Source: Streptomyces sp. NBC_01471 (GTDB lineage Bacteria; Actinomycetota; Actinomycetes; Streptomycetales; Streptomycetaceae). From it: a stretch of DNA of 64,000 bases. Of the stretch, positions 25,146-34,162 are shown piece by piece (the first letter of the stretch is position 1; every line of letters starts with the position of its first letter). Made by a program: the position numbers and the translations under genes. Location of the stretch: contig NZ_CP109450.1 of assembly GCF_041438865.1 (NCBI RefSeq), positions 3,892,501 through 3,956,500 of the forward strand, given 5' to 3'. The notes under the pieces were generated by a model. That model was not told where the DNA came from. It searched no databases and saw only the letters and a list, made by a program, of their open reading frames with translations.

Positions 25146-25478
25146 GATAGAACGACCTTGCGTTTGCGACAAGGGGAGCCATCGTGAGCGGCGTCACATC
25201 ATCGATTCACAGGCAGCAACTTGCCTGATTTGAGCCGAACCTCGGCACTGGGAAGGTTTTGCGCGTGCGTAGTCTGTGCGGCATGCAGACTGCCGGGGAC
25301 CGAGTGACACCAGGGGACGTCAGCCGTCTCGGTCCACGGAATGCAGCGCGTACGGGCCCGGCCGAGGGCCTGTGCGTACTGCGGATGCGCCCTCCCGAGG
25401 GGCTGTCCGCGGATCGGGGGGACCGGAACTCAACTGCCGTTTCCAGGCGTTAGTGCCTGCCCGAGGAGTAGTCGTTCG

Positions 25479-28187
25479 ATGAGCGAGCACCGTCGCAAAC
25501 CGCCACAGCAGCAGAGTGGTGGACGTGCCGCGGCCAGGCGAGACGCCCAGCAGCCTTCCGGCCGCCGCGCAGCTCCCCCGCGAACCACCGCCGGGTCACC
25601 TTCCGGTTCCCACGACGAGGAGGAGCGCCCCTACGGCGGTCGCGCCGAAGCAAGACGGGCCGCCCAGCGCAGCGGAGGTGGACGCCGTCGGGCTGCCGAG
25701 GCAGGTGCCGGTGGCCGCGGCGGGCGGCGCGGCGGCGGCCGGGGCGGGCGCGGCGGCCACGGCAACGGCCCGGAAGGCGGCCGTGACCGGGGTCCGAAGA
25801 AGAAGAGGTTCATCGACTATCCGCGGGCGAACCTGCACGGCTGGCGCCACTGGGTACCGTCCTGGCGGCTCGTGACCGGGCTCTTCGTCGGCTTCGTCGG
25901 CAGCATTCTGGCCGCGGGCTCCATCGCGTACGCCATGGTCGGCATCCCGGACGCCACCAAGACCTCGCAGGCGCAGAACAACGTCTACTACTGGTCCGAC
26001 GGCAGCCAGATGGTCGCGACGGGCGGTGAGATCAACCGGCAGATCGTGCCGCTCTCGCAGATCCCCAGCGCGATGCAGAACGCGGTGGTCTCGGCCGAGA
26101 ACAAGTCCTTCTACAAGGACAAGGGCATCGACCCGATGGGCATCGGGCGCGCCGTGTTCAACATGGCCAAGGGCGGTCAGACGCAGGGTGGCTCGACGAT
26201 CACCCAGCAGTACGTGAAGAACTCGCGGCTCGGCCAGGAGCAGACGTTCAGCCGTAAGTTCAAGGAGCTGTTCATCTCCATCAAGGTCGGCGCCAAGATG
26301 CACAAGAACGACATCATGAGCGACTACCTCAACACGTCGTACTACGGGCGGGGCGCCTACGGGATCCAGGCCGCGGCCCGTACGTACTTCGGGGTGGACT
26401 CCGACAAGCTCAACCCGAGCCAGTGCGCCTTCCTGGCCACGCTGCTCAAGGGCGCCAGCTACTTCGACCCCGCGGGTGCCGTCGAGATCGACCCCGCGGC
26501 GACGCCGAAGGCCAACCTCCAGCGGGCCACCGACCGCTGGAGGTGGATCCTGGGCGAGATGGTCAAGGACGGCCGCCTTCCCGCCGCGGAGCGGGCCAAG
26601 TACAAGTCGTTCCCGAAGGTCGACCCGCCGAAGAAGAACGCCCAGCTGGGGGGCCAGACCGGCTACCTCGTCGACCTCGCTAAGTCGTATTTCGTCAACA
26701 ACAACAAGCAGGGCATCACGTCCGAGGACCTTGCCAAGGGCGGCTACCAGATCCACACGACCTTCGACAAGAAGAAGGTCAAGGAGCTGATGGCATCCGT
26801 GGACAAGGTCCGCAAGAGGAGGATCAAGCCCAGCCTGCGGCCGAAGACGGACACCCACGTCCAGTTCGGCGGAGCGTCGGTGAACGCGCAGACCGGCGCC
26901 ATCGCCGCTATTTACGGTGGCGAGGACGCGACGAAGCACTACACGAACAACGCCGACTACACGGGTGCGCAGGTCGGGTCGACCTTCAAGCCCTTCGTGC
27001 TGGCGGCCGCCCTGGAGTACGGGAAGCGCAATCCGGGCCTCGGCAAGGACCAGTCGGACTCGGACCGCACGCTCGTCTCGCCCAAGAGCCTCTACAGCGG
27101 CCAGAACGACCTGAAGATCCGGAACTACGACGGCAGCGTGTGGACGAACAAGGAGGGCAAGGAGTGGCTTCAGGAGAACGACGGCAAGGACTCCGTCGGT
27201 CAGGCTCCTGACTACCGCATCGATCTGCGTGAGGCGATGCGGCAGTCCGTGAACTCCGCATACGTCCAGCTCGGTATGGACGTCGGCACCGACAAGGTGC
27301 GCCAGGCGGCCATCGATGCCGGTCTGCGCGACGACAAGCAGAGCATGGCCAGCTCCGATTACCCCTCCTTCTCCATCGGTACCTCCAGCCCCAGCGCCAT
27401 CCGGATGGCCGGCGCGTACGCCACGTTCGCCAACAACGGGCGCCAGAACGAGCCGTTCTCGGTCACCAAGGTCACCAGAGAGGGCCGGACGGCCTACGAG
27501 CACAAGCAGGTGGAGAAGGCGGCGTTCTCGTCGGCCATCGCCAGCAACGTCACCGATGTGCTGAAGACCGTGGTCGACAAGGGCACCGGAACCGCCGCCC
27601 GGATCCCCGGCCGGCAGATCGCGGGCAAGACGGGAACCACGGACGGCAACAAGTCGGCCTGGTTCGTCGGCTACACCCCGCAGCTCTCCACCGCCATCGA
27701 CATGTACCGCTTCGACGACAACGCGAAGGGCAAGAACCGCCAGTTCGAGGAGATGTACGGCACGGGTAACGAGAAGCAGATCCACGGTGCTTCGTTCCCG
27801 GCGCAGATCTGGCACAGCTACATGACTGAGGCGCTCAGCAACACGCCGTCCGCGGACTTCCCGGCGCCCGAGCCGATCGGGAAGGTCGTCTACGGCAGTG
27901 GGGTGGCAAGCCCGAAGCCGACCCCGACGCCGACCCCGACGCCGACTCCGACCCCGTCCAGCCCGTCGCCCAGTCCGTCCGACACACCTTCCCCGACACC
28001 GTCCCCGACCGAGTCCTGCAACAAGTGGAAGGACTGGACCTGCGGGGATGACGGCGGGAGCGACGCCGGCACGGCGAACGGCGGCACCGACGGCGGTCCG
28101 ACTCCCAGTCCTACCGACACCTCCGGCACCGGAGGGCCGGGTGGTGGAGGAGACGGTGGCGGCGGGTTCATCGGCGGGCCGGGCTGA
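25479..28187 (+). CDS. Bifunctional class A penicillin-binding protein
   Basis: Peptidoglycan glycosyltransferase/transpeptidase, 902 aa. A basic, Gly/Arg-rich cytoplasmic N-terminus (1-115) precedes one membrane helix LVTGLFVGFVGSILAAGSIA (about 130-149). The GT51 domain (about 180-350) shows VVSAENKSFYKDKGID, GGSTITQQYVKN and LNTSYYGRGAYGIQAA. The transpeptidase has the SxxK serine in VGSTFKPFV (about 505), SVN in RQSVNSAYVQ and KTG in AGKTGTTDG (about 710). The tail after about 805 is low-complexity: Pro-Thr repeats, a short CNKWKDWTC loop, then Gly/Thr-rich sequence. ATG at 25479 follows GAGGAG; an open frame to 25341 is ignored. Confidence 0.95.
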   Translation: MSEHRRKPPQQQSGGRAAARRDAQQPSGRRAAPPRTTAGSPSGSHDEEERPYGGRAEARRAAQRSGGGRRRAAEAGAGGRGGRRGGGRGGRGGHGNGPEGGRDRGPKKKRFIDYPRANLHGWRHWVPSWRLVTGLFVGFVGSILAAGSIAYAMVGIPDATKTSQAQNNVYYWSDGSQMVATGGEINRQIVPLSQIPSAMQNAVVSAENKSFYKDKGIDPMGIGRAVFNMAKGGQTQGGSTITQQYVKNSRLGQEQTFSRKFKELFISIKVGAKMHKNDIMSDYLNTSYYGRGAYGIQAAARTYFGVDSDKLNPSQCAFLATLLKGASYFDPAGAVEIDPAATPKANLQRATDRWRWILGEMVKDGRLPAAERAKYKSFPKVDPPKKNAQLGGQTGYLVDLAKSYFVNNNKQGITSEDLAKGGYQIHTTFDKKKVKELMASVDKVRKRRIKPSLRPKTDTHVQFGGASVNAQTGAIAAIYGGEDATKHYTNNADYTGAQVGSTFKPFVLAAALEYGKRNPGLGKDQSDSDRTLVSPKSLYSGQNDLKIRNYDGSVWTNKEGKEWLQENDGKDSVGQAPDYRIDLREAMRQSVNSAYVQLGMDVGTDKVRQAAIDAGLRDDKQSMASSDYPSFSIGTSSPSAIRMAGAYATFANNGRQNEPFSVTKVTREGRTAYEHKQVEKAAFSSAIASNVTDVLKTVVDKGTGTAARIPGRQIAGKTGTTDGNKSAWFVGYTPQLSTAIDMYRFDDNAKGKNRQFEEMYGTGNEKQIHGASFPAQIWHSYMTEALSNTPSADFPAPEPIGKVVYGSGVASPKPTPTPTPTPTPTPSSPSPSPSDTPSPTPSPTESCNKWKDWTCGDDGGSDAGTANGGTDGGPTPSPTDTSGTGGPGGGGDGGGGFIGGPG

Positions 28188-28232
28188 TGACCGCTCCATG
28201 AGCCGGGTCAGCTGATCCGGCGTCCGACCGCA

Positions 28233-28274
28233 CCCGAGGGCCGCCACAGCGCACCTGCTGTGGCGGCCCTCGGG
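28233..28274 (+). terminator. Terminator after the PBP gene
   Basis: A perfect 18-bp stem (28233-28250 with 28257-28274) and 6-nt loop, 45 bp past the PBP stop. Confidence 0.85.
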
Positions 28275-28340
28275 CTGTGCGGCCGCCCGGCAGCGGCAGC
28301 CCTCCACGCGGGCACAGCCGCGTACGGCAGGATGTGCGCC

Positions 28341-29837
28341 ATGACGAGCGCGCACGAGGACCGGCCCGCACTGAAGACCGCAGAGCCCGTGGTGCGGCCC
28401 ACTCAGCAGGACGAGACCGCCGCGGCGGGCAGCGAACTGATCGGGGGGCCTGCCGGGCGCTGGGCGCGCGGCGGCGCCGGCAGGCTCACCCCCGTCCGCG
28501 TCATCGCCCTGGTCGCGATCGGCATGTTCGCTCTCGGCATGGTGCAGAAGATGCCCTGCTACGACTGGGCGTGGTTCCAGGGGGCAACATCCCAGTACAA
28601 CCACGCCTGCTACTCGGACATCCCCCACCTCTACGTCGGACGCGGCTTCGCCGACGACCTCGTCCCGTACTTCGACCGCATCAACGGCGACATGTCGTAC
28701 CTCGAATACCCGGTGCTCACCGGATTGTTCATGGAGGTCGCCTCCTGGCTCACCCCGCACGGGGGCGCCATCCAGCACCGCGAGCAGATCTACTGGATGG
28801 TCAACGCGGGCATGCTGATGATCTGCACGGCCGTGATCGCGGTCTGTGTCACCCGCACCCATCGGCGCCGCCCCTGGGACGGCCTGCTGGTCGCCCTCGC
28901 CCCTGCCTTCGCGCTCACCGCCACCATCAACTGGGATCTGTTCGCGGTCGCTCTCACCGCTGCGGCGATGCTGATGTGGTCGAGAGGCCGCGCGCTCGCC
29001 TTCGGGGTCCTGATCGGCCTCGCGACCGCCGCCAAGCTCTATCCGGTGCTGATCCTCGGCCCGCTGCTCGTCCTGTGCTGGCGCGCCGGAAAGTGGCGTG
29101 AGTACGGGTGGGCCGTGTTCGGTGCGGCGGCGTCCTGGCTCGTCGTGAACCTGCCTGTCATGCTCCTCGCCCCCGAGGGGTGGAAGAAGTTCTACACGTT
29201 CAGCCAGGAACGGAACGTCGACTTCGGTTCGTTCTGGCTGATCATCACCCAGCGGACCGGCAAGCCTCTCGACGTGGGCAACGTCAACACCTGGGCGATG
29301 CTGCTGATGATCTTGGCGTGCGGGGGGATCGCGGCCCTCACCCTGACCGCCCCGCGCCGTCCGCGGTTCGCGCAGCTCGCCTTCCTGGTCATCGCCGCGT
29401 TCATCCTCACGAACAAGGTCTACTCGCCGCAGTACGTCCTGTGGCTGATCCCGCTCGCGGCCCTGGCCCGGCCCCGCTGGCGGGACTTCCTCATCTGGCA
29501 GGCCTGCGAAGTCATGTACTTCCTGGGTATCTGGCTGTACCTCGCGTACACGATGAGCGGCGACAAACCCAAGGGGCTGCCGCCCGAGGGCTACCAGTTC
29601 GCCATCGCCCTGCACTTGATCGGGACGCTGTACATCTGCGCGGTGATCGTGCGGGACATCCTGATGCCGGAGCGCGACGGCGTACGCCGGGACGGTTCGG
29701 ACGATCCGTCGGGAGGTGTGCTGGACGGCGCGGAGGACGTGTTCGTGCTCGGGGCGGCCGCCCATCCGGCGCGGCACGCCGCCCATCTCTACGAGGGGCC
29801 GCAGGTCGAGTGGGGCAGCGGAACGGTGCGCGAATAG
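28341..29837 (+). CDS. Polytopic GT87-type glycosyltransferase (DUF2029)
   Basis: Integral membrane glycosyltransferase likely using a polyprenyl-phosphate sugar to modify cell-surface glycans or proteins. The 498-aa product has about 10-12 membrane helices. The first follows TPVRVIALVAIGMFALGMVQ (about 55-74). A large outer loop with FDRINGDMSYLEYPVLTG (about 112-130) holds the acidic residues expected of the active site. RGRALAFGVLIGLATAAKLY and FILTNKVYSPQYVLWLIPLA are typical of this family. ATG at 28341 follows AGGA; an earlier in-frame ATG at 28332 is possible. It follows the PBP gene and a terminator. Confidence 0.85.
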   Translation: MTSAHEDRPALKTAEPVVRPTQQDETAAAGSELIGGPAGRWARGGAGRLTPVRVIALVAIGMFALGMVQKMPCYDWAWFQGATSQYNHACYSDIPHLYVGRGFADDLVPYFDRINGDMSYLEYPVLTGLFMEVASWLTPHGGAIQHREQIYWMVNAGMLMICTAVIAVCVTRTHRRRPWDGLLVALAPAFALTATINWDLFAVALTAAAMLMWSRGRALAFGVLIGLATAAKLYPVLILGPLLVLCWRAGKWREYGWAVFGAAASWLVVNLPVMLLAPEGWKKFYTFSQERNVDFGSFWLIITQRTGKPLDVGNVNTWAMLLMILACGGIAALTLTAPRRPRFAQLAFLVIAAFILTNKVYSPQYVLWLIPLAALARPRWRDFLIWQACEVMYFLGIWLYLAYTMSGDKPKGLPPEGYQFAIALHLIGTLYICAVIVRDILMPERDGVRRDGSDDPSGGVLDGAEDVFVLGAAAHPARHAAHLYEGPQVEWGSGTVRE

Positions 29838-29853
29838 CCGGACGGCCGACCGC

Positions 29854-29913
29854 CGGGCGGGCGAACGGCGGGCGGGCGAACGGCGGGCGGGCGAACGGCG
29901 GGCGGGCGAACGG
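29854..29913. repeat. Four tandem 15-bp repeats
   Basis: Four exact copies of CGGGCGGGCGAACGG (29854-29868, 29869-29883, 29884-29898, 29899-29913) lie directly after the GT87 stop and abut the following palindrome. The region is non-coding. Confidence 0.95.
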
Positions 29914-29952
29914 CGGGGGCGGGTACCGGTGCACCGGTACCCGCCCCCGCCG
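29911..29952. terminator. 42-bp perfect palindrome between convergent genes
   Basis: A loopless perfect inverted repeat with 21-bp arms, centred between 29931 and 29932, between the convergent GT87 and alanine-racemase-like genes. It likely acts as a shared terminator. Confidence 0.75.
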
Positions 29953-30039
29953 TTCTGCCGCGCTCCTCCAGGACCTGCTCCCGCTGCCCGGTGGTGGTCC
30001 GGTGGTAGTCCGGACGGTGTGGCTCAGTGACGGTGTGAC

Positions 30040-31071
30040 TCAGTGATCGACGAGACGGTCGAACTGTGTCGTCGTATGCCGCAGATGGGCCACCAGCTCA
30101 TCTCCCACCTTCGGCTCCTGTGCGTCCGAGGGGACGAACAGGATCGACACCTGCATGTGCGGCGGCTCGGCGAACCAGCGCTGCTTGCCCGCCCACACGA
30201 AGGGCGACAGGTTCCGGTTCACCGTGGCCAGGCCCGCACGCGCGACGCCCTTCGCGCGCGGCATCATCCCGTGCAGCGCCTTCGGCGCTTCCAGGCCCAC
30301 CCCGTGCGACGTTCCGCCGGCGACCACGACCAGCCAGCCGTCCGAAGCGGTCTTCTGCTGCCGGTAGCCGAAACGGTCACCCTTCACGACCTGGGTGACA
30401 TCCAGCACGGAGCCGCGGTACTGCGTCGCGTCGTGGTCGCCCAGCCACAGCCGCGTACCGATCCTGGCGCGGAAGCGTGTCTGCGGGAACTGCTGCTGCA
30501 GCCGCGCCAGTTCCTCGGCCTTCAGATGGCTCACGAACATCGTGTGGAGAGGCAGACGCGCGTTGCGCAGCCTGTCCATCCAGGCGATGACTTCCTCAAC
30601 CCCGTCGGAGCCGTCCATGCGGTCCAGCGGGAGGTGGAGCGCGAACCCTTCCAGGCGTACGTCGTCTATGGCCGCGTGGAGCCGGCCGAGGTCTGCCTCG
30701 GAGACGCCGTGGCGCTTCATCGAGCTCATGCACTCGATCACCACACGTGCGCCCACCAGGGCGTGAACGCCGTCGACCGACGAGACGGAGCGGATCACCC
30801 GGTCCGGCAGTGGTACGGGCTCCTCGCCACGGCGGAACGGTGTGAGGACGAGCAGATCACCGCCGAAGGAGTCCTTCATCCGGGCGGCTTCATAGGTGGT
30901 GCCGACCGCGATGATCTCGGAACCGAAGCGCGTCACCTCGTCCGCGAGCCGGCCGTGGCCGAAGCCGTAGCCGTTGCCCTTGCAGACCGGAACGATCCCC
31001 GGGAACTGGTCGAGCACGGACTTCTGGTGCGCCCGCCAGCGCGCGGTGTCGACATAGAGGGTCAGCGCCAT
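30040..31071 (-). CDS. Alanine racemase-like PLP enzyme (N-terminal barrel family)
   Basis: The 343-aa product has the fold-type III PLP-lysine motif PVCKGNGYGFGHGRLADE (Lys about residue 30) and an alanine-racemase-like barrel with RVVIECMSSMKRHGV, EGFALHLPLDR and FRARIGTRLWLG. It is not the canonical Alr, whose motif is AVVKADAYGHG, so the substrate is uncertain; another amino-acid racemase or deaminase is possible. It lies 241 bp downstream of femX in the same direction, which suggests a cell-wall amino-acid role. The frame is open far upstream, but ATG at 31069-31071 begins the conserved part. Confidence 0.8.
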   Translation of the reverse strand: MALTLYVDTARWRAHQKSVLDQFPGIVPVCKGNGYGFGHGRLADEVTRFGSEIIAVGTTYEAARMKDSFGGDLLVLTPFRRGEEPVPLPDRVIRSVSSVDGVHALVGARVVIECMSSMKRHGVSEADLGRLHAAIDDVRLEGFALHLPLDRMDGSDGVEEVIAWMDRLRNARLPLHTMFVSHLKAEELARLQQQFPQTRFRARIGTRLWLGDHDATQYRGSVLDVTQVVKGDRFGYRQQKTASDGWLVVVAGGTSHGVGLEAPKALHGMMPRAKGVARAGLATVNRNLSPFVWAGKQRWFAEPPHMQVSILFVPSDAQEPKVGDELVAHLRHTTTQFDRLVDH

Positions 31072-31120
31072 GGCCGGACCGGAACCTTTCTCGGAGCTGC
31101 GGTGTATCAGAGGTATGAAC

Positions 31121-31281
31121 GGAACGAGTGGAACGAACGGAACGAGCGGGACCAACAACGAGGCTGGCTTGCCGGGCAGCGGGTCTGTACGCGGCCCTGC
31201 TGTCCCGCCGGATGGAATGCCACCGGATGGAATGCCACCGGACGGGCTGATGCCGAACAGTACGGCGCCGAACAGTACGGC
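31121..31281. repeat. Three different short tandem repeats in the femX-alr-like spacer
   Basis: 18-bp near-repeat (31121-31138, 31139-31156), exact 15-bp repeat CCGGATGGAATGCCA (31208-31222, 31223-31237) and exact 15-bp repeat GCCGAACAGTACGGC (31252-31266, 31267-31281). All unit lengths are multiples of three. The spacer 31072-31312 has no recognisable gene. Confidence 0.85.
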
Positions 31282-31312
31282 CCCGAGTGGGATGACGGAA
31301 CCATCATCACCC

Positions 31313-32431
31313 TTAACGGCGCGACATATAGATGTCGAGCGCCTTGTGCAGCAGCTTGTTGAGCGGGAAGTCCCACTCACCGATGTACTCCACGGCCTCG
31401 CCGCCGGTGCCCACCTTGAACTGGATCAGACCGAAGAGGTGGTCTGTCTCGTCCAGCGAGTCGGAGATGCCTCGCAGGTCGTAGACCGTAGCGCCCATGG
31501 CGTAGGCATCCCGCAGCATCCGCCACTGCATGGCGTTCGACGGTCGCACTTCCCGCTTGTGGTTGGCGGAGGCACCGTAGGAGTACCAGACGTGTCCGCC
31601 GACGATCAGCATGGTGGCCGCGGCGACGTTCTCACCGTCGTGCCGGGCGAAGTACAGCCGCATCCGGTTCGGATCCTCGGTGTTGAGGACCGACCACATG
31701 CGCTGGAAGTACGAGAGCGGGCGCGGCCGGAAGTGGTCACGCTCAGCGGTGATCTCGTACAGCCGTTGCCACTCCGCCAAGTCCTCGTAGCTGCCCTGGA
31801 CGACCTCGACACCGGCCTTCTCGGCCTTCTTGATGTTGCGCCGCCACAGCTGGTTGAAGCCCTTGAGGACATCATCGAGCGAGCGGTTGGCCAGCGGAAC
31901 CTGGAAGACGTAGCGGGGCTGCACGTCACCGAAGCCGGCGCCGCCGTCCTCGCCCTGCTGCCAGCCCATCTTCCGCAGCCGGTCGGACACCTCGAACGCG
32001 CGGGGCTCGATGTGTGTGGCCTCGACGTCACGCAGGCGCTTCACGTCCGGGTCCTGGATACCCGACTTGATCGCCGCCGCGTTCCACCGGCGGATGACCA
32101 CCGGCGGCCCCATCTTCACCGAGAACGCGCCCTGCTCCTTGAGGTGGGCCAGCATCGGCTGGAGCCACTCGTTGAGATTGGGGGCGTACCAGTTGAGGAC
32201 CGGCCCCTCAGGGAGGTAGGCGAGATAGCGCTTGATCTTGGGGAGCTGCCGGTAGAGCACCAGGCCCGCGCCGACCATCTGGCCGTCCTTGTCGAACCAG
32301 CCGAGGCTCTCCGAGCGCCACTCCGTCTTCACTTCCGCCCATGCGGGGACCTGGCAGTGACTCGCCGCCGGCAGGCTCTGGATGTACGCCAGATGTTGCT
32401 CGCGGCTGATGGTCCTCAGGGTCAGGCTCAT
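31313..32431 (-). CDS. femX: FemX-type peptidoglycan bridge aminoacyltransferase
   Basis: Fem-family transferase that moves an amino acid from aminoacyl-tRNA to lipid II; in Streptomyces FemX adds the first (single) glycine of the interpeptide bridge. The 372-aa product is close to the family's usual length. It has double GNAT-like folds, with YLAYLPEGPVLNWYAPNLNE (about 71-90), YVFQVPLANRSLDDVLKGFN and VWYSYGASANHKREVRPSNA (about 284-303) followed by WRMLRDAYAMGATVYDLRG. ATG is preceded by GAGGAGC. It is followed by the alanine-racemase-like gene and preceded, in the same direction, by a small membrane-protein gene. Confidence 0.92.
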   Translation of the reverse strand: MSLTLRTISREQHLAYIQSLPAASHCQVPAWAEVKTEWRSESLGWFDKDGQMVGAGLVLYRQLPKIKRYLAYLPEGPVLNWYAPNLNEWLQPMLAHLKEQGAFSVKMGPPVVIRRWNAAAIKSGIQDPDVKRLRDVEATHIEPRAFEVSDRLRKMGWQQGEDGGAGFGDVQPRYVFQVPLANRSLDDVLKGFNQLWRRNIKKAEKAGVEVVQGSYEDLAEWQRLYEITAERDHFRPRPLSYFQRMWSVLNTEDPNRMRLYFARHDGENVAAATMLIVGGHVWYSYGASANHKREVRPSNAMQWRMLRDAYAMGATVYDLRGISDSLDETDHLFGLIQFKVGTGGEAVEYIGEWDFPLNKLLHKALDIYMSRR

Positions 32432-32551
32432 GCGGGGCGCTCCTCGGCAGGCGTGTCCCCATGGGTACAGGGGCGTCGGCTCTCCCGCCGAAGCCTACTG
32501 CTGCCGTGGAACGCCCCGACTGGCCGTATCGGACAAGTGGCACAGCGGCCC

Positions 32552-32884
32552 TCAGCCCACCACTCCACCGAAGAGGCCGCCGTGCGCCATGCCGATGTAG
32601 AAGCCCACCGCGGAGGCACCGATCCCGAGGATCACGATGAACCGTTCGCGGGTCGTGATCGAGATGAACATCCCGTAGGCGCCGATCAGGATCCCCACCA
32701 GCCCTGCCCAGGAGCTCAGCAGATGCAGATTGTTGAATCCCGCCGCGACGAGGGCCAGCACACCCAGTACGAGCGCCGCCGCGCCCAGGCTGTCTTCCAG
32801 CGGGTGAGGCTTGCCGTCCGAGGCGAAGAGAGAGGCGATGGGGTTGTGCCGATCCGCAGGGTTGTGTCGCGCTGCCTGAGCCAT
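32552..32884 (-). CDS. Small conserved membrane protein
   Basis: The 110-aa product has a polar N-terminus (about 1-33) and three hydrophobic segments: AAALVLGVLALVAAGF (about 35-50), SWAGLVGILIGAYGMFISI (about 57-75) and FIVILGIGASAVGFYIGMA (about 82-100). ATG at 32882-32884 follows GGAGG. It is upstream of femX in the same direction (120 bp gap). No function is recognised. Confidence 0.75.
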   Translation of the reverse strand: MAQAARHNPADRHNPIASLFASDGKPHPLEDSLGAAALVLGVLALVAAGFNNLHLLSSWAGLVGILIGAYGMFISITTRERFIVILGIGASAVGFYIGMAHGGLFGGVVG

Positions 32885-32966
32885 CAGGCACCTCCTGACA
32901 TAAGGCGGCGTACTGTAACGCCGCTCACATCCCACACCTAGAGAGTCTGCCCTGTGACCGCCGGAT

Positions 32967-32996
32967 TTCAACCGGAAGCGGGTGTGCAGGTAGTCT
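32967..32996 (+). promoter_or_regulatory. Putative promoter of the rpsF operon
   Basis: TTCAAC (32967-32972) and TAGTCT (32991-32996) are separated by 18 bp, a plausible major-sigma promoter about 155 nt upstream of rpsF. Confidence 0.4.
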
Positions 32997-33150
32997 GTAC
33001 GGTCTGCACCGGTGTCTGCCCAGTCCAGTGAACAATCCCTTTCTCCGCGAAAGCGGATTGTCAGTGGCTGCCGATACCGTTGCGTACGCATCACGACCCT
33101 CCTGCCACGGAACGACCGTGGCCGCTGAGTCCAAAGGAGGTGGGTTCCAC

Positions 33151-33441
33151 ATGCGTCACTACGAAGTGATGGTCATCCTCGACCCCGAACTCGAGGAGCG
33201 CGCTGTCTCCCCGCTGATCGAGACTTTCCTCTCCGTCGTCCGTGAGGGCGAAGGAAAGGTTGAGAAGGTCGACACCTGGGGCCGTCGTCGTCTCGCCTAC
33301 GAGATCAAGAAGAAGCCCGAGGGCATCTACTCGGTCATCGACCTGCAGGCCGAGCCTGCGGTCGTCAAGGAGCTCGACCGCCAGATGAACCTGAACGAGT
33401 CGGTCCTCCGGACCAAGGTCCTCCGCCCCGAGACCCACTGA
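33151..33441 (+). CDS. rpsF: 30S ribosomal protein S6
   Basis: The product is 96 aa, full length: MRHYEVMVILDPELEERAVS, then VDTWGRRRLAYEIKKKPEGI and FMNLNESVLRTKVL-type ending. It binds S18 and 16S rRNA in the platform of the small subunit. The ATG at 33151 is 9 nt after a strong AAAGGAGGT; a longer open frame to 33028 lacks S6 similarity. It is first in the rpsF-ssb-rpsR-rplI operon. Confidence 0.97.
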   Translation: MRHYEVMVILDPELEERAVSPLIETFLSVVREGEGKVEKVDTWGRRRLAYEIKKKPEGIYSVIDLQAEPAVVKELDRQMNLNESVLRTKVLRPETH

Positions 33442-33513
33442 GCGTCTAGCTCAGCAGTCATCGGGTCCGAGTAGCACCAAGCAGCCAAGCAATCCCCGCC
33501 GAGAGGTTCACCC

Positions 33514-34119
33514 ATGGCAGGCGAGACCGTCATCACGGTCGTCGGCAATCTCGTCGACGACCCCGAGCTGCGCTTCACCCCGTCCGGTGCGGCAGTCGCG
33601 AAGTTCCGTGTCGCGTCCACTCCCCGCATCTTCGACAAGCAGACCAATGAGTGGAAGGACGGCGAAGGCCTGTTCCTCACCTGCTCGGTCTGGCGTCAGG
33701 CGGCGGAGAACGTCGCGGAGTCGCTTCAGCGAGGCATGCGCGTCGTCGTGCAGGGCCGGCTGAAGCAGCGGTCCTACGAGGACCGTGAGGGCGTCAAGCG
33801 CACGGTCTACGAGCTGGACGTCGAGGAAGTCGGCCCCAGCCTCAAGACGGCCACGGCCAAGGTCACCAAGACCACCGGTCGAGGCGGTCAGGGCGGCCAG
33901 GGTGGCTACGGCGGCGGTGGCGGCCAGCAGCAGGGCGGCGGCAACTGGGGCGGAGCCCCCAGCGGAGGCCAGCAGGGCGGTGGCGGTGCACCCGCCGACG
34001 ACCCGTGGGCCTCCAACGCGCCGGCCGGCGGTGGCCAGCAGCAGGGCGGGGGCGGCTGGGGCGGAAGCTCCGGCGGTTCCGGCTCCGGCGGTGGCTACTC
34101 GGACGAGCCGCCCTTCTAG
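33514..34119 (+). CDS. ssb: Single-stranded DNA-binding protein
   Basis: Protects single-stranded DNA at the fork and recruits partners. The product is 201 aa: an OB-fold domain (about 1-115; MAGETVITVVGNLVDDPELR, FLTCSVWRQAAENVAESLQR, VVVQGRLKQRSYEDREG), then a long Gly/Gln-rich linker with repeated GGGQQQGGG. It ends YSDEPPF, the acidic tip that binds replication and repair proteins. It is the housekeeping SSB, since it sits between rpsF and rpsR. Confidence 0.97.
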   Translation: MAGETVITVVGNLVDDPELRFTPSGAAVAKFRVASTPRIFDKQTNEWKDGEGLFLTCSVWRQAAENVAESLQRGMRVVVQGRLKQRSYEDREGVKRTVYELDVEEVGPSLKTATAKVTKTTGRGGQGGQGGYGGGGGQQQGGGNWGGAPSGGQQGGGGAPADDPWASNAPAGGGQQQGGGGWGGSSGGSGSGGGYSDEPPF

Positions 34120-34162
34120 GGCAGCTCGTACCCCCACTTCTTGATCACACAGGAGAAACACC

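Noticed and set aside
25596..29786. 1396-aa open frame on the minus strand over the PBP and GT87 genes
   Set aside because: Low-complexity His/Arg/Val/Glu composition with no motif; it is the antisense frame of two well-supported genes and results from GC-rich third positions.
31072..31380. N-terminal extension of the alanine-racemase-like protein
   Set aside because: The frame is open but repetitive, overlaps femX at its far end and has no good start; the conserved part begins at the ATG 31069-31071.
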